Origin: Methanoregulaceae archaeon
GTDB taxonomy: Archaea > Halobacteriota > Methanomicrobia > Methanomicrobiales > Methanospirillaceae
Direction of reading: 5' to 3'
Length of the DNA stretch: 40,494 nucleotides
NCBI GenBank assembly: GCA_018432765.1
Contig: JAHDSI010000022.1
Location: 1 to 40,494, forward strand
Positions 15,068-24,142 of the stretch are shown here, in pieces (the stretch's first letter is position 1; every line of letters starts with the position of its first letter). Position numbers and translations under genes: made by a program. The notes below the pieces were generated by a model. It had not been told where the DNA came from. It worked only from the letters and a program-made list of their open reading frames with translations, and did not search any database.

Positions 15068-15620
15068 CACCGGTTTTCAGGCTGCACTTCAGCACGACGA
15101 GATCCTCATCATATACGCGTTCTTTTTGAGATATGTCAACCTGGAATCCCTGCTTTTGGAAGAGAGACATCACCTCTTCGCATCCCGTGACCGACGAGAC
15201 GAGGATGAGCACCCTGCCGCCGGGGGAGAGATGGCCTGGCACCTCTTCTGCAAACCGCCGGATAACCGACCTGCCGTCAGGCCCACCGTCAAGGGCATAC
15301 TCGAGCCAGTCATCTATCCGTTCGTCCGGTCCTGTGGGCAGGTACGGCGGATTGAAGACAACCAGGTCAAAGAGACCCCTGATACCCATGAAGAGGTCTG
15401 CCCTGACCACGTCCAGGCCTTCCAATCTCGCGGCTTTCACCGCATGAGGATTGATATCGGTCGCAAGCACCCTGATGCCTGACTCCTGCAGGGATCGCGA
15501 TATGTACCCGCTCCCTGTCCCGATCTCGAGCACGAAGTCGCTCTCACAGGCCTCGGAGATCGCTGCCCGGGCAAGGAGGCAGGTATCCTCACGCGGGGGA
15601 TATACCTGGTCAGGATTCAT
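15063..15620 (-). CDS. HemK/Mtq2-like class I methyltransferase
   Basis: A 185-aa SAM-dependent methyltransferase. It carries the SAM-binding LEIGTGSGYIS (motif I), ATDINPHAV (motif II) and the NPPYLP motif (VVFNPPYLP) typical of enzymes methylating glutamine or adenine amino groups. Size and layout match the archaeal/eukaryotic HemK2/Mtq2 group, which methylates the GGQ glutamine of release factor aRF1; that substrate is inferred. The first in-frame codon is TTG (15626), so I take the ATG at 15620. Its start overlaps the end of ksgA by 11 bp, making it the last gene of the long minus-strand informational block. Confidence 0.85.
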   Translation of the reverse strand: MNPDQVYPPREDTCLLARAAISEACESDFVLEIGTGSGYISRSLQESGIRVLATDINPHAVKAARLEGLDVVRADLFMGIRGLFDLVVFNPPYLPTGPDERIDDWLEYALDGGPDGRSVIRRFAEEVPGHLSPGGRVLILVSSVTGCEEVMSLFQKQGFQVDISQKERVYDEDLVVLKCSLKTGG

Positions 15621-16386
15621 CCGCAATCACGTTTGTAATGGTGGCAAAATCTTCCAGGTACAGTTCCTCGGGCCGCACGGCAAGAATCTCGTCGGGAAGC
15701 TCCCGGAGGAGCGTCCCGATGTCGGGCTTCGTGAGAATCCCCCCGGCACTCCTGATACAGTTCCTAACCGTCTTTCGCCTGTGGGCAAAGAGCGCCCGCA
15801 CGACGTCTGCATAGAGTGCCCTGTCACTGATGGGAAAGATGGGCCCTCTCGGTATGATCTTCACCACAGTGGACTTCACCTGCGGACGCGGCGAGAAACA
15901 GTGCGGGGGGAGGTCGAAGACAGGCTCGACACAGCAGTAGGTCTGCACCATGACCGAGAGCCTGCCGCATTCAGGGGTCCCTGTGGGGGCAACCATCCGC
16001 TGGGCAAATTCCCGCTGGTACATCAGTACTGCCACATCAAAGCCGATATCAAGCAACCTGAAGGTGATCTTTGATGAGGCAGAATAGGGCAGGTTCGAGA
16101 CGACGATATCAAATGGCGGCAACGGGCATTTCGTCGCGTTTCCATGGGTGAGCTGGAAGCGGCCGGCGGCGATATCATCTGAAAAAAGGACTTTTAGATC
16201 TTCCACAAGTTCCGCGTCGACCTCAACCGCACGTACTCGCGCACCCCTCTCGAGAAGTGCCCGAGTCAGGGCACCTTTGCCCGGCCCTATCTCCAGCACA
16301 TCGCGATCGCGGATATCCACGACATCCGCAATCCGATTTATCGCACGGGGATCGACCAGGAAGTGCTGATCTCTCGGTGCTTTCAT
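15610..16386 (-). CDS. ksgA: 16S rRNA dimethyladenosine transferase (KsgA/Dim1)
   Basis: 258 aa. It dimethylates two adjacent adenosines in the terminal hairpin of 16S rRNA late in small-subunit assembly. Visible features are DQHFLVDPRAINRI at the N-terminus, LEIGPGKGALT (SAM motif I), AVEVDAELV (motif II), VVSNLPYSASSKI (motif IV NLPY), FAQRM and the C-terminal helical domain with FSPRPQVKSTVVKI. Length is normal for archaeal Dim1. The start overlaps the DUF655 stop as ATGA. Confidence 0.95.
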   Translation of the reverse strand: MKAPRDQHFLVDPRAINRIADVVDIRDRDVLEIGPGKGALTRALLERGARVRAVEVDAELVEDLKVLFSDDIAAGRFQLTHGNATKCPLPPFDIVVSNLPYSASSKITFRLLDIGFDVAVLMYQREFAQRMVAPTGTPECGRLSVMVQTYCCVEPVFDLPPHCFSPRPQVKSTVVKIIPRGPIFPISDRALYADVVRALFAHRRKTVRNCIRSAGGILTKPDIGTLLRELPDEILAVRPEELYLEDFATITNVIADES

Positions 16387-16943
16387 CGTGACGTGAAGAG
16401 GTGATACTTTATGTTCGGATCCTCGAGCTCTTCAAGAATCCTGGAGATTATCATCTTTTCCGGATGGGGTATGGATTTTATCCGCTGGCTTATCTCGGCA
16501 AAACTCTCGAAAGGCTTCTTTTCACGCTCTTCGAGGATCTCCCACATCAGTTTCTTGCCGATTCCAGGGAGAAGGTGGAGCATGTGCAATTTCGGGCTTA
16601 TCGAGATCGATCTGTTGAAAAACTGGACATATTCGCTCTCTTTTTCCTGCACGATCTTTTCGACAACGAAGGGGAGCTCGATTTTAGCCGTCTGGGTCAG
16701 CTCATCGTAGCCGATCCTCCGCTTCACCCGCTCGATCTTCTCCCGCTCACCGTCCCCGATATAGACGCTCTCGTGAATCTGGATCTCCAGGCCTTTCGGT
16801 ACCAGTTCGAGGAGCTTGAACTGCGCGGTGCCGACCGCCTGGACAAGCGGTTCCCTCTTGAACGGGGGTCTTGGATCATCGGGGTGCCCCTTGAGGAGGA
16901 CGTCCAGCACTATTGCGTTGACCTCTTTTTTATCAGTCTTCAT
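16383..16943 (-). CDS. DUF655 family nucleic-acid-binding protein
   Basis: 186 aa. The N-terminal half (NAIVLDVLLKGHPDDPRPPFKREPLVQAVG...KGLEIQIHESVYIG) looks like an OB-type domain, and residues about 115-180 carry a helix-hairpin-helix-like segment (LLPGIGKKLMWEILEEREKKPFESFAEI). This is the archaeal DUF655 protein that is regularly found between rpoF and ksgA. An RNA- or DNA-binding role in rRNA or transcription processes is likely from its domain and conserved context, but not demonstrated here. It follows rpoF after 10 bp and overlaps ksgA. Confidence 0.88.
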   Translation of the reverse strand: MKTDKKEVNAIVLDVLLKGHPDDPRPPFKREPLVQAVGTAQFKLLELVPKGLEIQIHESVYIGDGEREKIERVKRRIGYDELTQTAKIELPFVVEKIVQEKESEYVQFFNRSISISPKLHMLHLLPGIGKKLMWEILEEREKKPFESFAEISQRIKSIPHPEKMIISRILEELEDPNIKYHLFTSR

Positions 16944-16953
16944 TCGGGCCCCC

Positions 16954-17304
16954 TCAGGAATGCGCCTTCACGATCTCGATTATGCCGTCGAGCTCTTCGC
17001 CGGTCAGGGTAAACTTCTCCTTTGCGTAAATAGCCCTGAGTTCGTCCCGGGTTCTGGGCATGACATTCGCGATCCGGAATGCAATCTCGGGTTTCATCTT
17101 CTCCTGTTCGAGAAGATCCCCGACAAGTGCTCGTGAGCTCTCCGCTGATGTCTTCGAGAGCTGGTTGGCATGTTCAATACTCTTGCGAAGTTCATATGAC
17201 ATCTCCTTGCCGGCCTCGATGCGCTCCGATTCCACCCTGATGAGAATCTCCTTGAGCTCTGGAAGCGTTATCTTCTCTTCGCTAAGAATCCCCTTAACTT
17301 TCAT
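16954..17304 (-). CDS. rpoF: RNA polymerase subunit F (Rpb4 homologue)
   Basis: 116 aa. It is the archaeal Rpb4-like subunit that pairs with RpoE to form the polymerase stalk. It starts MKVKGILSEEKITLPELKEIL and has the family's helical HRDC-like C-terminal part (EQEKMKPEIAFRIANVMPRTRDELRAIYAKE, then LTGEELDGIIEIV). Position directly after rpl21e and before DUF655 is the common euryarchaeal order. Confidence 0.93.
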   Translation of the reverse strand: MKVKGILSEEKITLPELKEILIRVESERIEAGKEMSYELRKSIEHANQLSKTSAESSRALVGDLLEQEKMKPEIAFRIANVMPRTRDELRAIYAKEKFTLTGEELDGIIEIVKAHS

Positions 17305-17326
17305 GCCAATTACCAGATGCAGATTG

Positions 17327-17617
17327 TTACCTTTGAGCTTTTAGATGTTGCGGTCTTGCGATGACAACTTTTTCCGAATTGCCATCCCTGATTGAAAGAA
17401 GCCATGCACGGCCACGCTGGCCGACCACCGTTCCGGTCTTCCCATGGAACCTCCTGTGGGGCATTCCTTTCTGAACACTGGGTTCGCAGACCACGTGCAC
17501 TTTCTGCCCTATCTCGAACTGCTGGATCACCGACGTTACAGGTGTGATTCCCCGCTTTCTCAGATCTTTCTTGAATTTATACCGTGTCTTCTTGCGTGGG
17601 CCGTTGTGATGTGCCAT
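17327..17617 (-). CDS. rpl21e: 50S ribosomal protein L21e
   Basis: A 96-aa basic protein. MAHHNGPRKKTRYKF at the N-terminus, IGQKVHVVCEPSVQKGMPHRRFHGKTG in the middle and a KOW-like beta barrel are diagnostic for L21e. It lies 19 bp after pus10 and 22 bp before rpoF, within the same transcript direction. Confidence 0.96.
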   Translation of the reverse strand: MAHHNGPRKKTRYKFKKDLRKRGITPVTSVIQQFEIGQKVHVVCEPSVQKGMPHRRFHGKTGTVVGQRGRAWLLSIRDGNSEKVVIARPQHLKAQR

Positions 17618-17636
17618 ATCTTTCCTCCGTTTGTAT

Positions 17637-18854
17637 CTATTCTACCTGAACCACATCGAGTGTGACCACTCGTGCAGGTCTGCCAAGGACCTCGGCTAGA
17701 CTGGGTCTTGTCCTCCCATCATCCCCGGATACGAGTTCCTTGATGTAGAGGCCGGCTTCTCCGGTGACCTCGATTACAAATCGGTCGTCCTCTTCACCAG
17801 CAAACTCGATATCAAGAACCCGGCGTTCCCTTACCTTATCCGCTCTCCGGTGAGCGACCCTCTGCGGCGTGCGCTGGTATATTGTCACCCCTTTGAGGGC
17901 CTGCAGGCCTGATTTAAGCTCATATAACGGTAAGGGGCCGTCAACCTCGACCAGGATCCTGTATTTTTTATACCCCTTGTTCGATTTAATGGTTTCCACC
18001 CCGTCCCGGCCGCTCCACCCTTCCAGGTTCACAGAGACCCTCCCGGCCGCCGACTGGTTGATGGATGCCTCGAGATCCGGCAGCCCAAGAGTACGCTTTC
18101 GGGGTGACACCACCTCCATCACGAACGGGCGTCCGGTCCCAAGCATCCGTGCGTCGATATCCTCCCGCCCTGCACCGTGCAGGACCGCTCCCAAAGACTC
18201 AAACATCGTCATTACCGGTCTTCCTATCAGTTCTTCCACCGAGTCGCTGTACTGTTTCCCGGTAAAATTGCACCGTTCGCATCCTTTTCCGCGGCAGATC
18301 CTGCAGTCCCAGTGTGTCTGGGGTATCCCCCGCTCAAGTTTCTTGTACCGGCCATGAAAGAATACGGGATTTACCTGGATCTCGACAGTTCCTCCGGAGA
18401 TATCGAGAATTGCGACGATGTCGGGACGGGCAAGATCCGCATCCCTCCCGGTCAGGGATGACACGGCCTTCCCGACCTCCCTGTTCATCTCAGACTTGAG
18501 CGGTTCAGGTCCCAGGAGAGAGAGATCGCTCCACACCATCTCCTCGCATTCCGCCATCAGGGGGGGGACCCGTGTCCCTATCAGGAACGTCGAATACTCC
18601 CGGTCACCGATGGCCTCAACCACTTTTTCCGCCCATTCATCAACCGAAGAAAAGAGGTCCTGGCAGATCCAGCACGGTTCGGTCTCCCTGGAATACGGCC
18701 TGTTCATTCCGATGCAATGTGCGATGCGGAGAGAGTGCCCCCTCTCGTCATTGGAGAGCCCAAAGGATCGTTTTCCAAAGAACCTGCCAAGGCAGTGATC
18801 GCATATGGGGCCGTAGGAGAGTATTGCCTCCACCGTATCGAGGAGATCCGTCAT
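17637..18854 (-). CDS. pus10: tRNA pseudouridine synthase Pus10
   Basis: 405 aa. It makes pseudouridine 54 (and 55 in some archaea) in the tRNA T-loop. The N-terminal domain has two CxxC pairs (C18/C21 and C61/C64) and a THUMP-like region. A second zinc-knuckle-like cluster, CRICRGKGCERC, lies at 184-195. The catalytic motif REDIDARMLG (230-239) carries the nucleophilic aspartate D234. The C-terminal part has the usual VRERRVLDIEF and LYIKELVSGDDGRTRPSLAE. It overlaps the trmY stop (ATGA), so both tRNA enzymes are translated in sequence. Confidence 0.95.
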   Translation of the reverse strand: MTDLLDTVEAILSYGPICDHCLGRFFGKRSFGLSNDERGHSLRIAHCIGMNRPYSRETEPCWICQDLFSSVDEWAEKVVEAIGDREYSTFLIGTRVPPLMAECEEMVWSDLSLLGPEPLKSEMNREVGKAVSSLTGRDADLARPDIVAILDISGGTVEIQVNPVFFHGRYKKLERGIPQTHWDCRICRGKGCERCNFTGKQYSDSVEELIGRPVMTMFESLGAVLHGAGREDIDARMLGTGRPFVMEVVSPRKRTLGLPDLEASINQSAAGRVSVNLEGWSGRDGVETIKSNKGYKKYRILVEVDGPLPLYELKSGLQALKGVTIYQRTPQRVAHRRADKVRERRVLDIEFAGEEDDRFVIEVTGEAGLYIKELVSGDDGRTRPSLAEVLGRPARVVTLDVVQVE

Positions 18855-19423
18855 GTCGACCGCCTCCGGTCCACCTCGTTTAAGAGGATGGTGATGGCAT
18901 GGTCGGCATGCAGCGAGAGCGGACCAACCGAGTATGACGGAAGACCTGACAGAATCCCGCGTTCCGCATCTGTAAGATTGAGATGGTCGCTTAAGAGGAA
19001 GGCTCCGGGCAGTTCGGGTTCGTCCCGGATCTCTCTTCCGGTCTCGTCGAGGAGGACGAAGGAGAACTCTGCCGCAAGTTCTGCGAGCCCCCCGTACCTG
19101 ACAGCGATGCCGGGCGACGCTTCCCGAAAACTCGTGCCGACCGGGAGGGCGAGGGCGCGTTTCAACAACGCCCCGGTGCTTCGCTCGTCAGGGTTCAGGT
19201 GACGGACATCTCCTCCCGAGATCCTGATCGTCTTATCCGGGCCGGGCTCCCCGCAGAGCACGAGATAGCACTCCACGTCCCGCCGGAGATCGTGTGAGAG
19301 GAAGAAGGAGGAGTTGACACACCTGCAGAGCACGTCCATACGGCCGCCTGAACCGGGGAGATCGTTGACATTGAAGTCTCCTTGTGTCCGGGCCAGGTGA
19401 CCCACCACGGCAATCCGTATCAT
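18851..19423 (-). CDS. trmY: tRNA pseudouridine-54 N1-methyltransferase TrmY
   Basis: 190 aa. A SPOUT-fold methyltransferase (formerly DUF358) that turns pseudouridine 54 of archaeal tRNA into N1-methylpseudouridine. Visible are RMDVLCRCVNSSFFLSH at the N-terminal half, LVLCGEPGP, and a SAM-binding knot region with FLLSDHLNLTDAE...SVGPLSLHADHAI. Its stop overlaps the start of pus10, whose product makes the substrate of TrmY, so the operon encodes both steps of one modification. Confidence 0.93.
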   Translation of the reverse strand: MIRIAVVGHLARTQGDFNVNDLPGSGGRMDVLCRCVNSSFFLSHDLRRDVECYLVLCGEPGPDKTIRISGGDVRHLNPDERSTGALLKRALALPVGTSFREASPGIAVRYGGLAELAAEFSFVLLDETGREIRDEPELPGAFLLSDHLNLTDAERGILSGLPSYSVGPLSLHADHAITILLNEVDRRRST

Positions 19424-19427
19424 CCGT

Positions 19428-20747
19428 CTACATCCCGCCGAAGCGTTTCATCATGCGTTGCATATTGAACTTGCCCTGGCCGCCCCTCACACCCTTGAGG
19501 GCGCGCTTCATCGTCTTGTAGTATTTCAAAAGCTCCCTGACCTCGTCGGGAGTGGCCCCTGCCCCGATAGCAATACGCTGAACGCGTGAACTGGAGAGAA
19601 GGGACGGCTCATCGAGCTCTGCCGCGGTCATCGAGTCCATGATGATCCGGTACTTCGCCATCTTCGCGCTGGTCATGTCATACGCCTCGCCGGGCAGTTC
19701 CAGGTTCCCCATGGGGAGCATGCTCATGATCTGCTTTAAGGGACCCATCCTGTTGACCGCTTCCAGCTGCTTGTACATGTCGCGGAGGGTGAATTTGCCC
19801 CGCATCATGGCATTGACATCGATCTCGCCCTCTGATATACTCTCTTCCGCACGCTCGACGAGGGCTCTCAAATCGCCCATGCCGAGGAGACGCGATATGA
19901 ACCCGTCAGGGTCGAACCGCTCCAGGTCCTCGATCGTCTCACCACTGCCGATGAAGATGATCCCGCTCTTCGTCTCGGCCACGGCCGACAGGGCACCGCC
20001 ACCCTTTGCAGTCCCGTCCATCTTGGTTATGATGACTCCGTCGATATCGATGGCTTCATGGAAGCGCCTGGCCTGCTCGCTCGCCTGCTGGCCGAGTGCG
20101 GCATCGATCACGAGCCAGCGGTGTGTCGCATTCGAGATGGCGTTGATATCGATGATCTCCTGGATGAGGTCGGCTTCGAGGGCATGCCTTCCCTGGGTAT
20201 CGATAATGACCACCTCTGTCCCTGCGTGCGCTTTCAGCCCCTCACGAACCAGCTTGCGCGCGTCCTTGTCGGTGGGATCGCCAAAACAGGGGACATGTAT
20301 CCGTGAACAGAGTGTAAACAGCTGCTCGTAGGCGCCCGGCCTGAACGTATCACCACAGATGACCGCGACACGAAGCCCCTTTCTCTGGAAGAACCGTGCA
20401 AGCTTGGCCGTGGTAGTGGTCTTTCCGCTCCCCTGGAGACCCGCCATGAGGATGACCTGGGGGCCGAGCTTCACCTCGCCCGTCGAGCCCATCAGCCTGA
20501 CGAGCTCCTGGTAGACGATACGGAGCACGTGTTCCCTGACGCTCATCCCTTTCGGAGGCTCTTCTTCCAGTGAACGCGTCTTGATGGCCTGGGAGAGGGC
20601 CATGACGAGCTTGACGTTCACATCGGCCTGGATGAGTGCCCGCTGAAGGTCCTTTACCAGCTCGTCCACGGCCGCCCGATCGACGACCGTCTTTCCTGCC
20701 AGTTTCTTGAGAGCGTCCTTGAGCGATGTTCCGAGACGGTCAAGCAT
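19428..20747 (-). CDS. srp54: Signal recognition particle GTPase SRP54
   Basis: 439 aa. It binds signal peptides and 7S RNA and targets ribosomes to the membrane with FtsY. N domain (about 1-90), G domain with [15 protein letters not shown], the DTQGR box, [14 protein letters not shown], and a methionine-rich M domain ([31 protein letters not shown]). One residue difference from most SRP54: the G3 box reads DTQGR instead of DTAGR. It overlaps ftsY by 8 bp, so the SRP GTPase and its receptor are made from one mRNA. Confidence 0.97.
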   Translation of the reverse strand: MLDRLGTSLKDALKKLAGKTVVDRAAVDELVKDLQRALIQADVNVKLVMALSQAIKTRSLEEEPPKGMSVREHVLRIVYQELVRLMGSTGEVKLGPQVILMAGLQGSGKTTTTAKLARFFQRKGLRVAVICGDTFRPGAYEQLFTLCSRIHVPCFGDPTDKDARKLVREGLKAHAGTEVVIIDTQGRHALEADLIQEIIDINAISNATHRWLVIDAALGQQASEQARRFHEAIDIDGVIITKMDGTAKGGGALSAVAETKSGIIFIGSGETIEDLERFDPDGFISRLLGMGDLRALVERAEESISEGEIDVNAMMRGKFTLRDMYKQLEAVNRMGPLKQIMSMLPMGNLELPGEAYDMTSAKMAKYRIIMDSMTAAELDEPSLLSSSRVQRIAIGAGATPDEVRELLKYYKTMKRALKGVRGGQGKFNMQRMMKRFGGM

Positions 20748-21765
20748 TTTCTTTCGACCCCCCGAAAAGCTCGCCTATTACTGCGGCCGGTTCGAAAGGC
20801 ATGATGTCGTCATACCCCTGGCCAACCCCGAGAAACATGAGCGGTTTTCCGATGGTATGGGCTATTGAGATCGCCGCCCCGCCCCGGGAATCCATGTCGG
20901 CCTTGGTGAGGATCACGGCATCGGCTCCAACGGACTTCTCAAATTCATGGGCCCGCACAACGGCGTCGTTTCCCGCAACCGCCTCGTCGACATAGACGAT
21001 GAGGTCAGGTTTCATGACCCTCCGGATCTTGTCCAGCTGGTTCATGAGATTGGCCCGGTTGTGGAACCTCCCGGCAGTATCTGCAAGCACCACGTCAACA
21101 TTGTGCGCAGATGCGTACTGGACGGCATCAAAGAGAACCGCCGATGGATCGGCCCCATGCTGGTGCTGGATGATCTTGATCCCGAGCCGGCGGGCATGCT
21201 CGTCGATCTGCTCGATGGCCCCTGCCCTGAAGGTGTCTCCTGCGCCGATGACAACTGAAAATCCGTTTTTTTTCAGGAAAGATGCGATCTTTGCGACGGT
21301 TGTGGTCTTCCCGGTTCCGTTCACACCGGTGAAGAGGATCTTTACCGGGCGATCGTGTCCCCTGATATAGGCAGGAAGGTCGAAGCCGTCTCCGAGCACC
21401 TGCATGAGCGCATCACGGAGGGCAGAGAAGACGATCCCATCAACGGATTCGCCGATCTTTCTCCGTTGTCCGGTGAGGTTCTGCCTGACGAGCGATATGA
21501 TCTCCTCGGTGACCGGAAGCGCAACGTCGCTCTCGAGGAGCACCATCTCGAGTTCAAAAAGAGGTTCGCTGACATCGTCCTCGGATATGAAGAATTCGCG
21601 GTCGGTGACAAGGACCTTTACCCTGTCCATCATCCCCGGGCCCTTCTCAGCGGGAGCCGGCCCCCGGGGGGATGAAGCAGGCTCAGCGCCCGCTGAAGCG
21701 GTCTCGATATTCTCTTCCAGTCTGCCCTGGATCTTTTGCAGCCGTGACCGGAGACCTTCGAACAT
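20740..21765 (-). CDS. ftsY: SRP receptor GTPase FtsY
   Basis: 341 aa. The membrane-associated partner of SRP54. An Ala/Pro-rich N-terminal linker (about residues 25-45) precedes the NG domains: [16 protein letters not shown] (G1), [21 protein letters not shown] (G3), [12 protein letters not shown] (G4) and [14 protein letters not shown] at the end. The A domain is short, as in archaea. A GTG six bases further upstream is possible; I use the ATG preceded by AGGTGGGG. It lies between pfdA and srp54. Confidence 0.96.
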   Translation of the reverse strand: MFEGLRSRLQKIQGRLEENIETASAGAEPASSPRGPAPAEKGPGMMDRVKVLVTDREFFISEDDVSEPLFELEMVLLESDVALPVTEEIISLVRQNLTGQRRKIGESVDGIVFSALRDALMQVLGDGFDLPAYIRGHDRPVKILFTGVNGTGKTTTVAKIASFLKKNGFSVVIGAGDTFRAGAIEQIDEHARRLGIKIIQHQHGADPSAVLFDAVQYASAHNVDVVLADTAGRFHNRANLMNQLDKIRRVMKPDLIVYVDEAVAGNDAVVRAHEFEKSVGADAVILTKADMDSRGGAAISIAHTIGKPLMFLGVGQGYDDIMPFEPAAVIGELFGGSKENA

Positions 21766-21783
21766 CCCCACCTAACCCCGGTC

Positions 21784-22269
21784 TTATTCCTCGTCGGATT
21801 CAGGAACAGGTGCCTGTCCTGCATGTGCCATCTGTGCCATCTGGGCCTGCTGGTAACCCATCTCGAGGCGCCTGCCGATCTCCATCATCTGGGCACGGAC
21901 ACGCTCAAGGGTCTCTGCGACCTTCTTTGACGAGGCTTCCATCTCGGTGATGCGATCCTTCATGAACTCGACTGCCTCCTCGTTCGATCGCTCCACGACG
22001 ACCTCGGCCCCGATATTCACCAGGATCTTCTCCGGGTTGTCAACCCTGACCGGCACGCTCGCACCGCCCCCCAGTTGGAGAAGAACCGTGCTCTCTCCAG
22101 CTTCAAGGAGCCCTTTCATGGCTTCAATGGCTGCCGCAGCCTCCATTCTCCCCTCCTCAAGGATCGCCAGCTGCTGGGAAAAAATCTCTGCCTGCTGCCT
22201 GTATTCGTTCAGGTAGAGCTGGAGGGACTGAAGCTCCCGGGGGTCAACCTTCTCCACGTTATTCACCAT
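21784..22269 (-). CDS. pfdA: Prefoldin alpha subunit
   Basis: 161 aa. Prefoldin alpha builds, with beta, the jellyfish-shaped chaperone that hands unfolded chains to the thermosome. The sequence shows the two coiled-coil arms (LQSLQLYLNEYRQQAEIFSQQLAIL and MKDRITEMEASSKKVAETLERVRAQM) around a central beta hairpin with PVRVDNPEKILVNIGAEVVVE. The C-terminal tail is Gln/Ala/Met rich. The ATG at 22269 overlaps the end of rplX by 11 bp; a GTG at 22278 is less likely. Confidence 0.93.
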   Translation of the reverse strand: MVNNVEKVDPRELQSLQLYLNEYRQQAEIFSQQLAILEEGRMEAAAAIEAMKGLLEAGESTVLLQLGGGASVPVRVDNPEKILVNIGAEVVVERSNEEAVEFMKDRITEMEASSKKVAETLERVRAQMMEIGRRLEMGYQQAQMAQMAHAGQAPVPESDEE

Positions 22270-22450
22270 CTTGTACACGAATGGTATTCACTGTGATATA
22301 CCTTCTTTTCAGCCTGTGTTTGCTCCCAATCACTGCAAATGTCCTCTCCTGCGCCTGTGCCTCGTTGGGCGCAGTGATGATCTTCGTGTAGGGATGCCAC
22401 TCGTCGCCAATCTTGAAGGTACCTTTCACTTCGAACTGTTTCTCGTCCAT
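22259..22450 (-). CDS. rplX: 50S ribosomal protein LX (L18a/L20e)
   Basis: 63 aa, starting MDEKQFEVKGTFKIGDEW and containing TKIITAPNEAQAQERTFAVIGSKH, which identifies LX (the L18ae/L20a family). The frame is open upstream to 22522, but a GGAGTGATC Shine-Dalgarno directly before 22450 and the family length fix the start. It lies 4 bp after eif6 and overlaps pfdA. In the archaeal nomenclature it is also rpl18a or rpl20e. Confidence 0.93.
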   Translation of the reverse strand: MDEKQFEVKGTFKIGDEWHPYTKIITAPNEAQAQERTFAVIGSKHRLKRRYITVNTIRVQDGE

Positions 22451-22454
22451 ATGA

Positions 22455-23117
22455 TCACTCCAGAAATCCAAAAATATCCTCGACCCTGCCAAGCTCGAAA
22501 CCCGAGGTCCCGGAACCGGCAAGATAGCCGTTTCTGTTCACCAGAAGGCCTGCGCCGACCAGCCCGCTTCCCATGGCAACCGAGCCGGTGCCTACCGGGA
22601 TTTCGCCCGCCTCTTCGAGCATCCGGATCTCCTGACCGGTGCTCCGCGGGGGAACCATGATGCCCCTGTCGGTGGCCACTCCGGCCATTCCCACCGTCTT
22701 TAAGCCTCCAAGAGAGAGATGCAGGACCCGTGTCCCGAGAAATTCTCCGATCTCCCTGGCCATGTCTGTCGGCATGTCCGGATGAACGACGGCGATACTG
22801 CCATTCGCCAGTATGACATTGCCGGCAGCGTTCATGGTGTGGGTCAACAGGTATATGTCACCATATTCCTTCAGTATACCAATCTCATCTCCGGTGGCAA
22901 GGCCGCTTACAACGAAACCCCGGCTGTTTCCACACAGAAGTGAGCCGATGATCTCGCATCCCTGGATGGTTGTCGCTACGATCTCCACATCGAGATTGTC
23001 TTTCAGCGCAGCGACAAACTCGGCCGGAGCCGTTGGCGGAACCACCGCAATATCGTCAAATACCCGGGAAAAAACCCCGATACTCGGGTCACTGCCGAAT
23101 GAGATGGTCTTGTCCAT
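22455..23117 (-). CDS. eif6: Translation initiation factor 6 (aIF6)
   Basis: 220 aa. aIF6 binds the large subunit and prevents premature joining of subunits. The pentein-type repeat sequence is visible: [62 protein letters not shown], and [23 protein letters not shown]. The start at 23117 (MDKTISFG) is preferred over an upstream in-frame codon at 23135. It lies 4 bp after rpl31e and 4 bp before rplX. Confidence 0.95.
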   Translation of the reverse strand: MDKTISFGSDPSIGVFSRVFDDIAVVPPTAPAEFVAALKDNLDVEIVATTIQGCEIIGSLLCGNSRGFVVSGLATGDEIGILKEYGDIYLLTHTMNAAGNVILANGSIAVVHPDMPTDMAREIGEFLGTRVLHLSLGGLKTVGMAGVATDRGIMVPPRSTGQEIRMLEEAGEIPVGTGSVAMGSGLVGAGLLVNRNGYLAGSGTSGFELGRVEDIFGFLE

Positions 23118-23121
23118 GTGC

Positions 23122-23385
23122 CTATTCCTCGGCAAGTTCCGCCTGGACCTGCCCGTCCTCGAACTTCATTGCCCTGACGCGGATCCTCGAGGGCGGCTTC
23201 TGGCTTCCCCTCTCCCAGATGTGTTCATTGATGCTCATGTCAAGTTTCACATCGGCGCTCTTCATGTGCCTGCTCAGGTACTTCCTGATATCCTTGATGG
23301 CTGTGTTGCTTCTCTTCCACCTGGGTGCACGCTTGACGTCCCTCAGGGGAATGATATAGATCTGCTCCTGCAGTTTCTCGGCCAT
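23122..23385 (-). CDS. rpl31e: 50S ribosomal protein L31e
   Basis: 87 aa, basic. [22 protein letters not shown] and [26 protein letters not shown] are the L31e hallmark. Its ATG begins one base after the rpl39e stop codon, and GGTG at the end of rpl39e provides the ribosome-binding site. Confidence 0.96.
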   Translation of the reverse strand: MAEKLQEQIYIIPLRDVKRAPRWKRSNTAIKDIRKYLSRHMKSADVKLDMSINEHIWERGSQKPPSRIRVRAMKFEDGQVQAELAEE

Positions 23386-23386
23386 A

Positions 23387-23539
23387 TTACACCTTCAGTG
23401 TATTCCGTCTCCAGTTGCGCCTCTTGGGGTGGGATGTCACTTTCCTCTTGGTACGGAGCATCACCCACGAAGGTACGCGCCTGTTCTGTTCACATGCTTT
23501 TCCAAGTCGGATCTTATATCCTTTTGTCGTTTTGCTCAT
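23387..23539 (-). CDS. rpl39e: 50S ribosomal protein L39e
   Basis: 50 aa ([20 protein letters not shown], ending WRRNTLKV). L39e is among the shortest ribosomal proteins and lines the exit tunnel. GGGTGATAACTC just before the ATG is a good Shine-Dalgarno. The gene falls between the PP-loop ATPase gene (end 23558) and rpl31e, its normal place in euryarchaea, and is easily missed because of its size. Confidence 0.96.
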   Translation of the reverse strand: MSKTTKGYKIRLGKACEQNRRVPSWVMLRTKRKVTSHPKRRNWRRNTLKV

Positions 23540-23557
23540 GAGTTATCACCCTCGTTC

Positions 23558-24142
23558 TTATACTCTGCCGATGACAAGCGACTGGCGATGGCGGTCCGGG
23601 AAGAACCGTTCCGGAACTTTCCCGAGCCTTGCCATCTCTTCCCTGATCTCTCTTTCATAGTCGCCGTTCTCCAGAGTGCCCGACTCCCCGTACTGTACCT
23701 TCAGGTGCCGCCCTGCAAGCCGGTCCACTTCCCTCTTCCCGTACCCGAGAAGGGGGCGGACGTAACTGCAGCCGGACCTGTCCTGCAGGGAGAGAACCTC
23801 GTCTCTCGTAAGCCTGGGGACCCGGTCATCGAAGCGGGTCCCGTCGGCAATCACTTCATACTCCCTTGCAAGGATCTCGAGCGCACGGATATGCACCATC
23901 TGTATGGCCTGGTTGGGATACCCGCAGGCCTGGATGGTATTTACCGCTATATCCAGCAAATCAATCGGAAACACTCGTTTTTTCAGGGGAAATCCAAGGA
24001 TTCGTGCAGCCTCTTCAAGATGGGAGATGGAACGATACGGATCGAAGACGAAACTGTTCAATTCGATCTCGTAGTCGCGTGACAGCAGGACCGCTGTAAG
24101 TCCGCTGTCCTTTCCCCCACTGAAGAGTACTCCTGCTTTCAT
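23558..24142 (-). CDS. PP-loop ATPase of unknown substrate
   Basis: 194 aa. The N-terminal SGGKDSGLTAV is the PP-loop of N-type ATP pyrophosphatases (GMP synthetase, ThiI, tRNA modification enzymes). Other stretches include ADGTRFDDRVPRL and YVRPLLGYGKREVD, which suggest adenylation of a substrate before thiolation or amidation. There is no THUMP, thiouridine or zinc domain. It sits between the pdcd5-like gene (start overlaps its stop) and rpl39e, so a role in RNA or ribosome modification is plausible. Members have been labelled alpha-hydrolase or asparagine-synthase-like; the true reaction is unknown. Confidence 0.8.
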   Translation of the reverse strand: MKAGVLFSGGKDSGLTAVLLSRDYEIELNSFVFDPYRSISHLEEAARILGFPLKKRVFPIDLLDIAVNTIQACGYPNQAIQMVHIRALEILAREYEVIADGTRFDDRVPRLTRDEVLSLQDRSGCSYVRPLLGYGKREVDRLAGRHLKVQYGESGTLENGDYEREIREEMARLGKVPERFFPDRHRQSLVIGRV

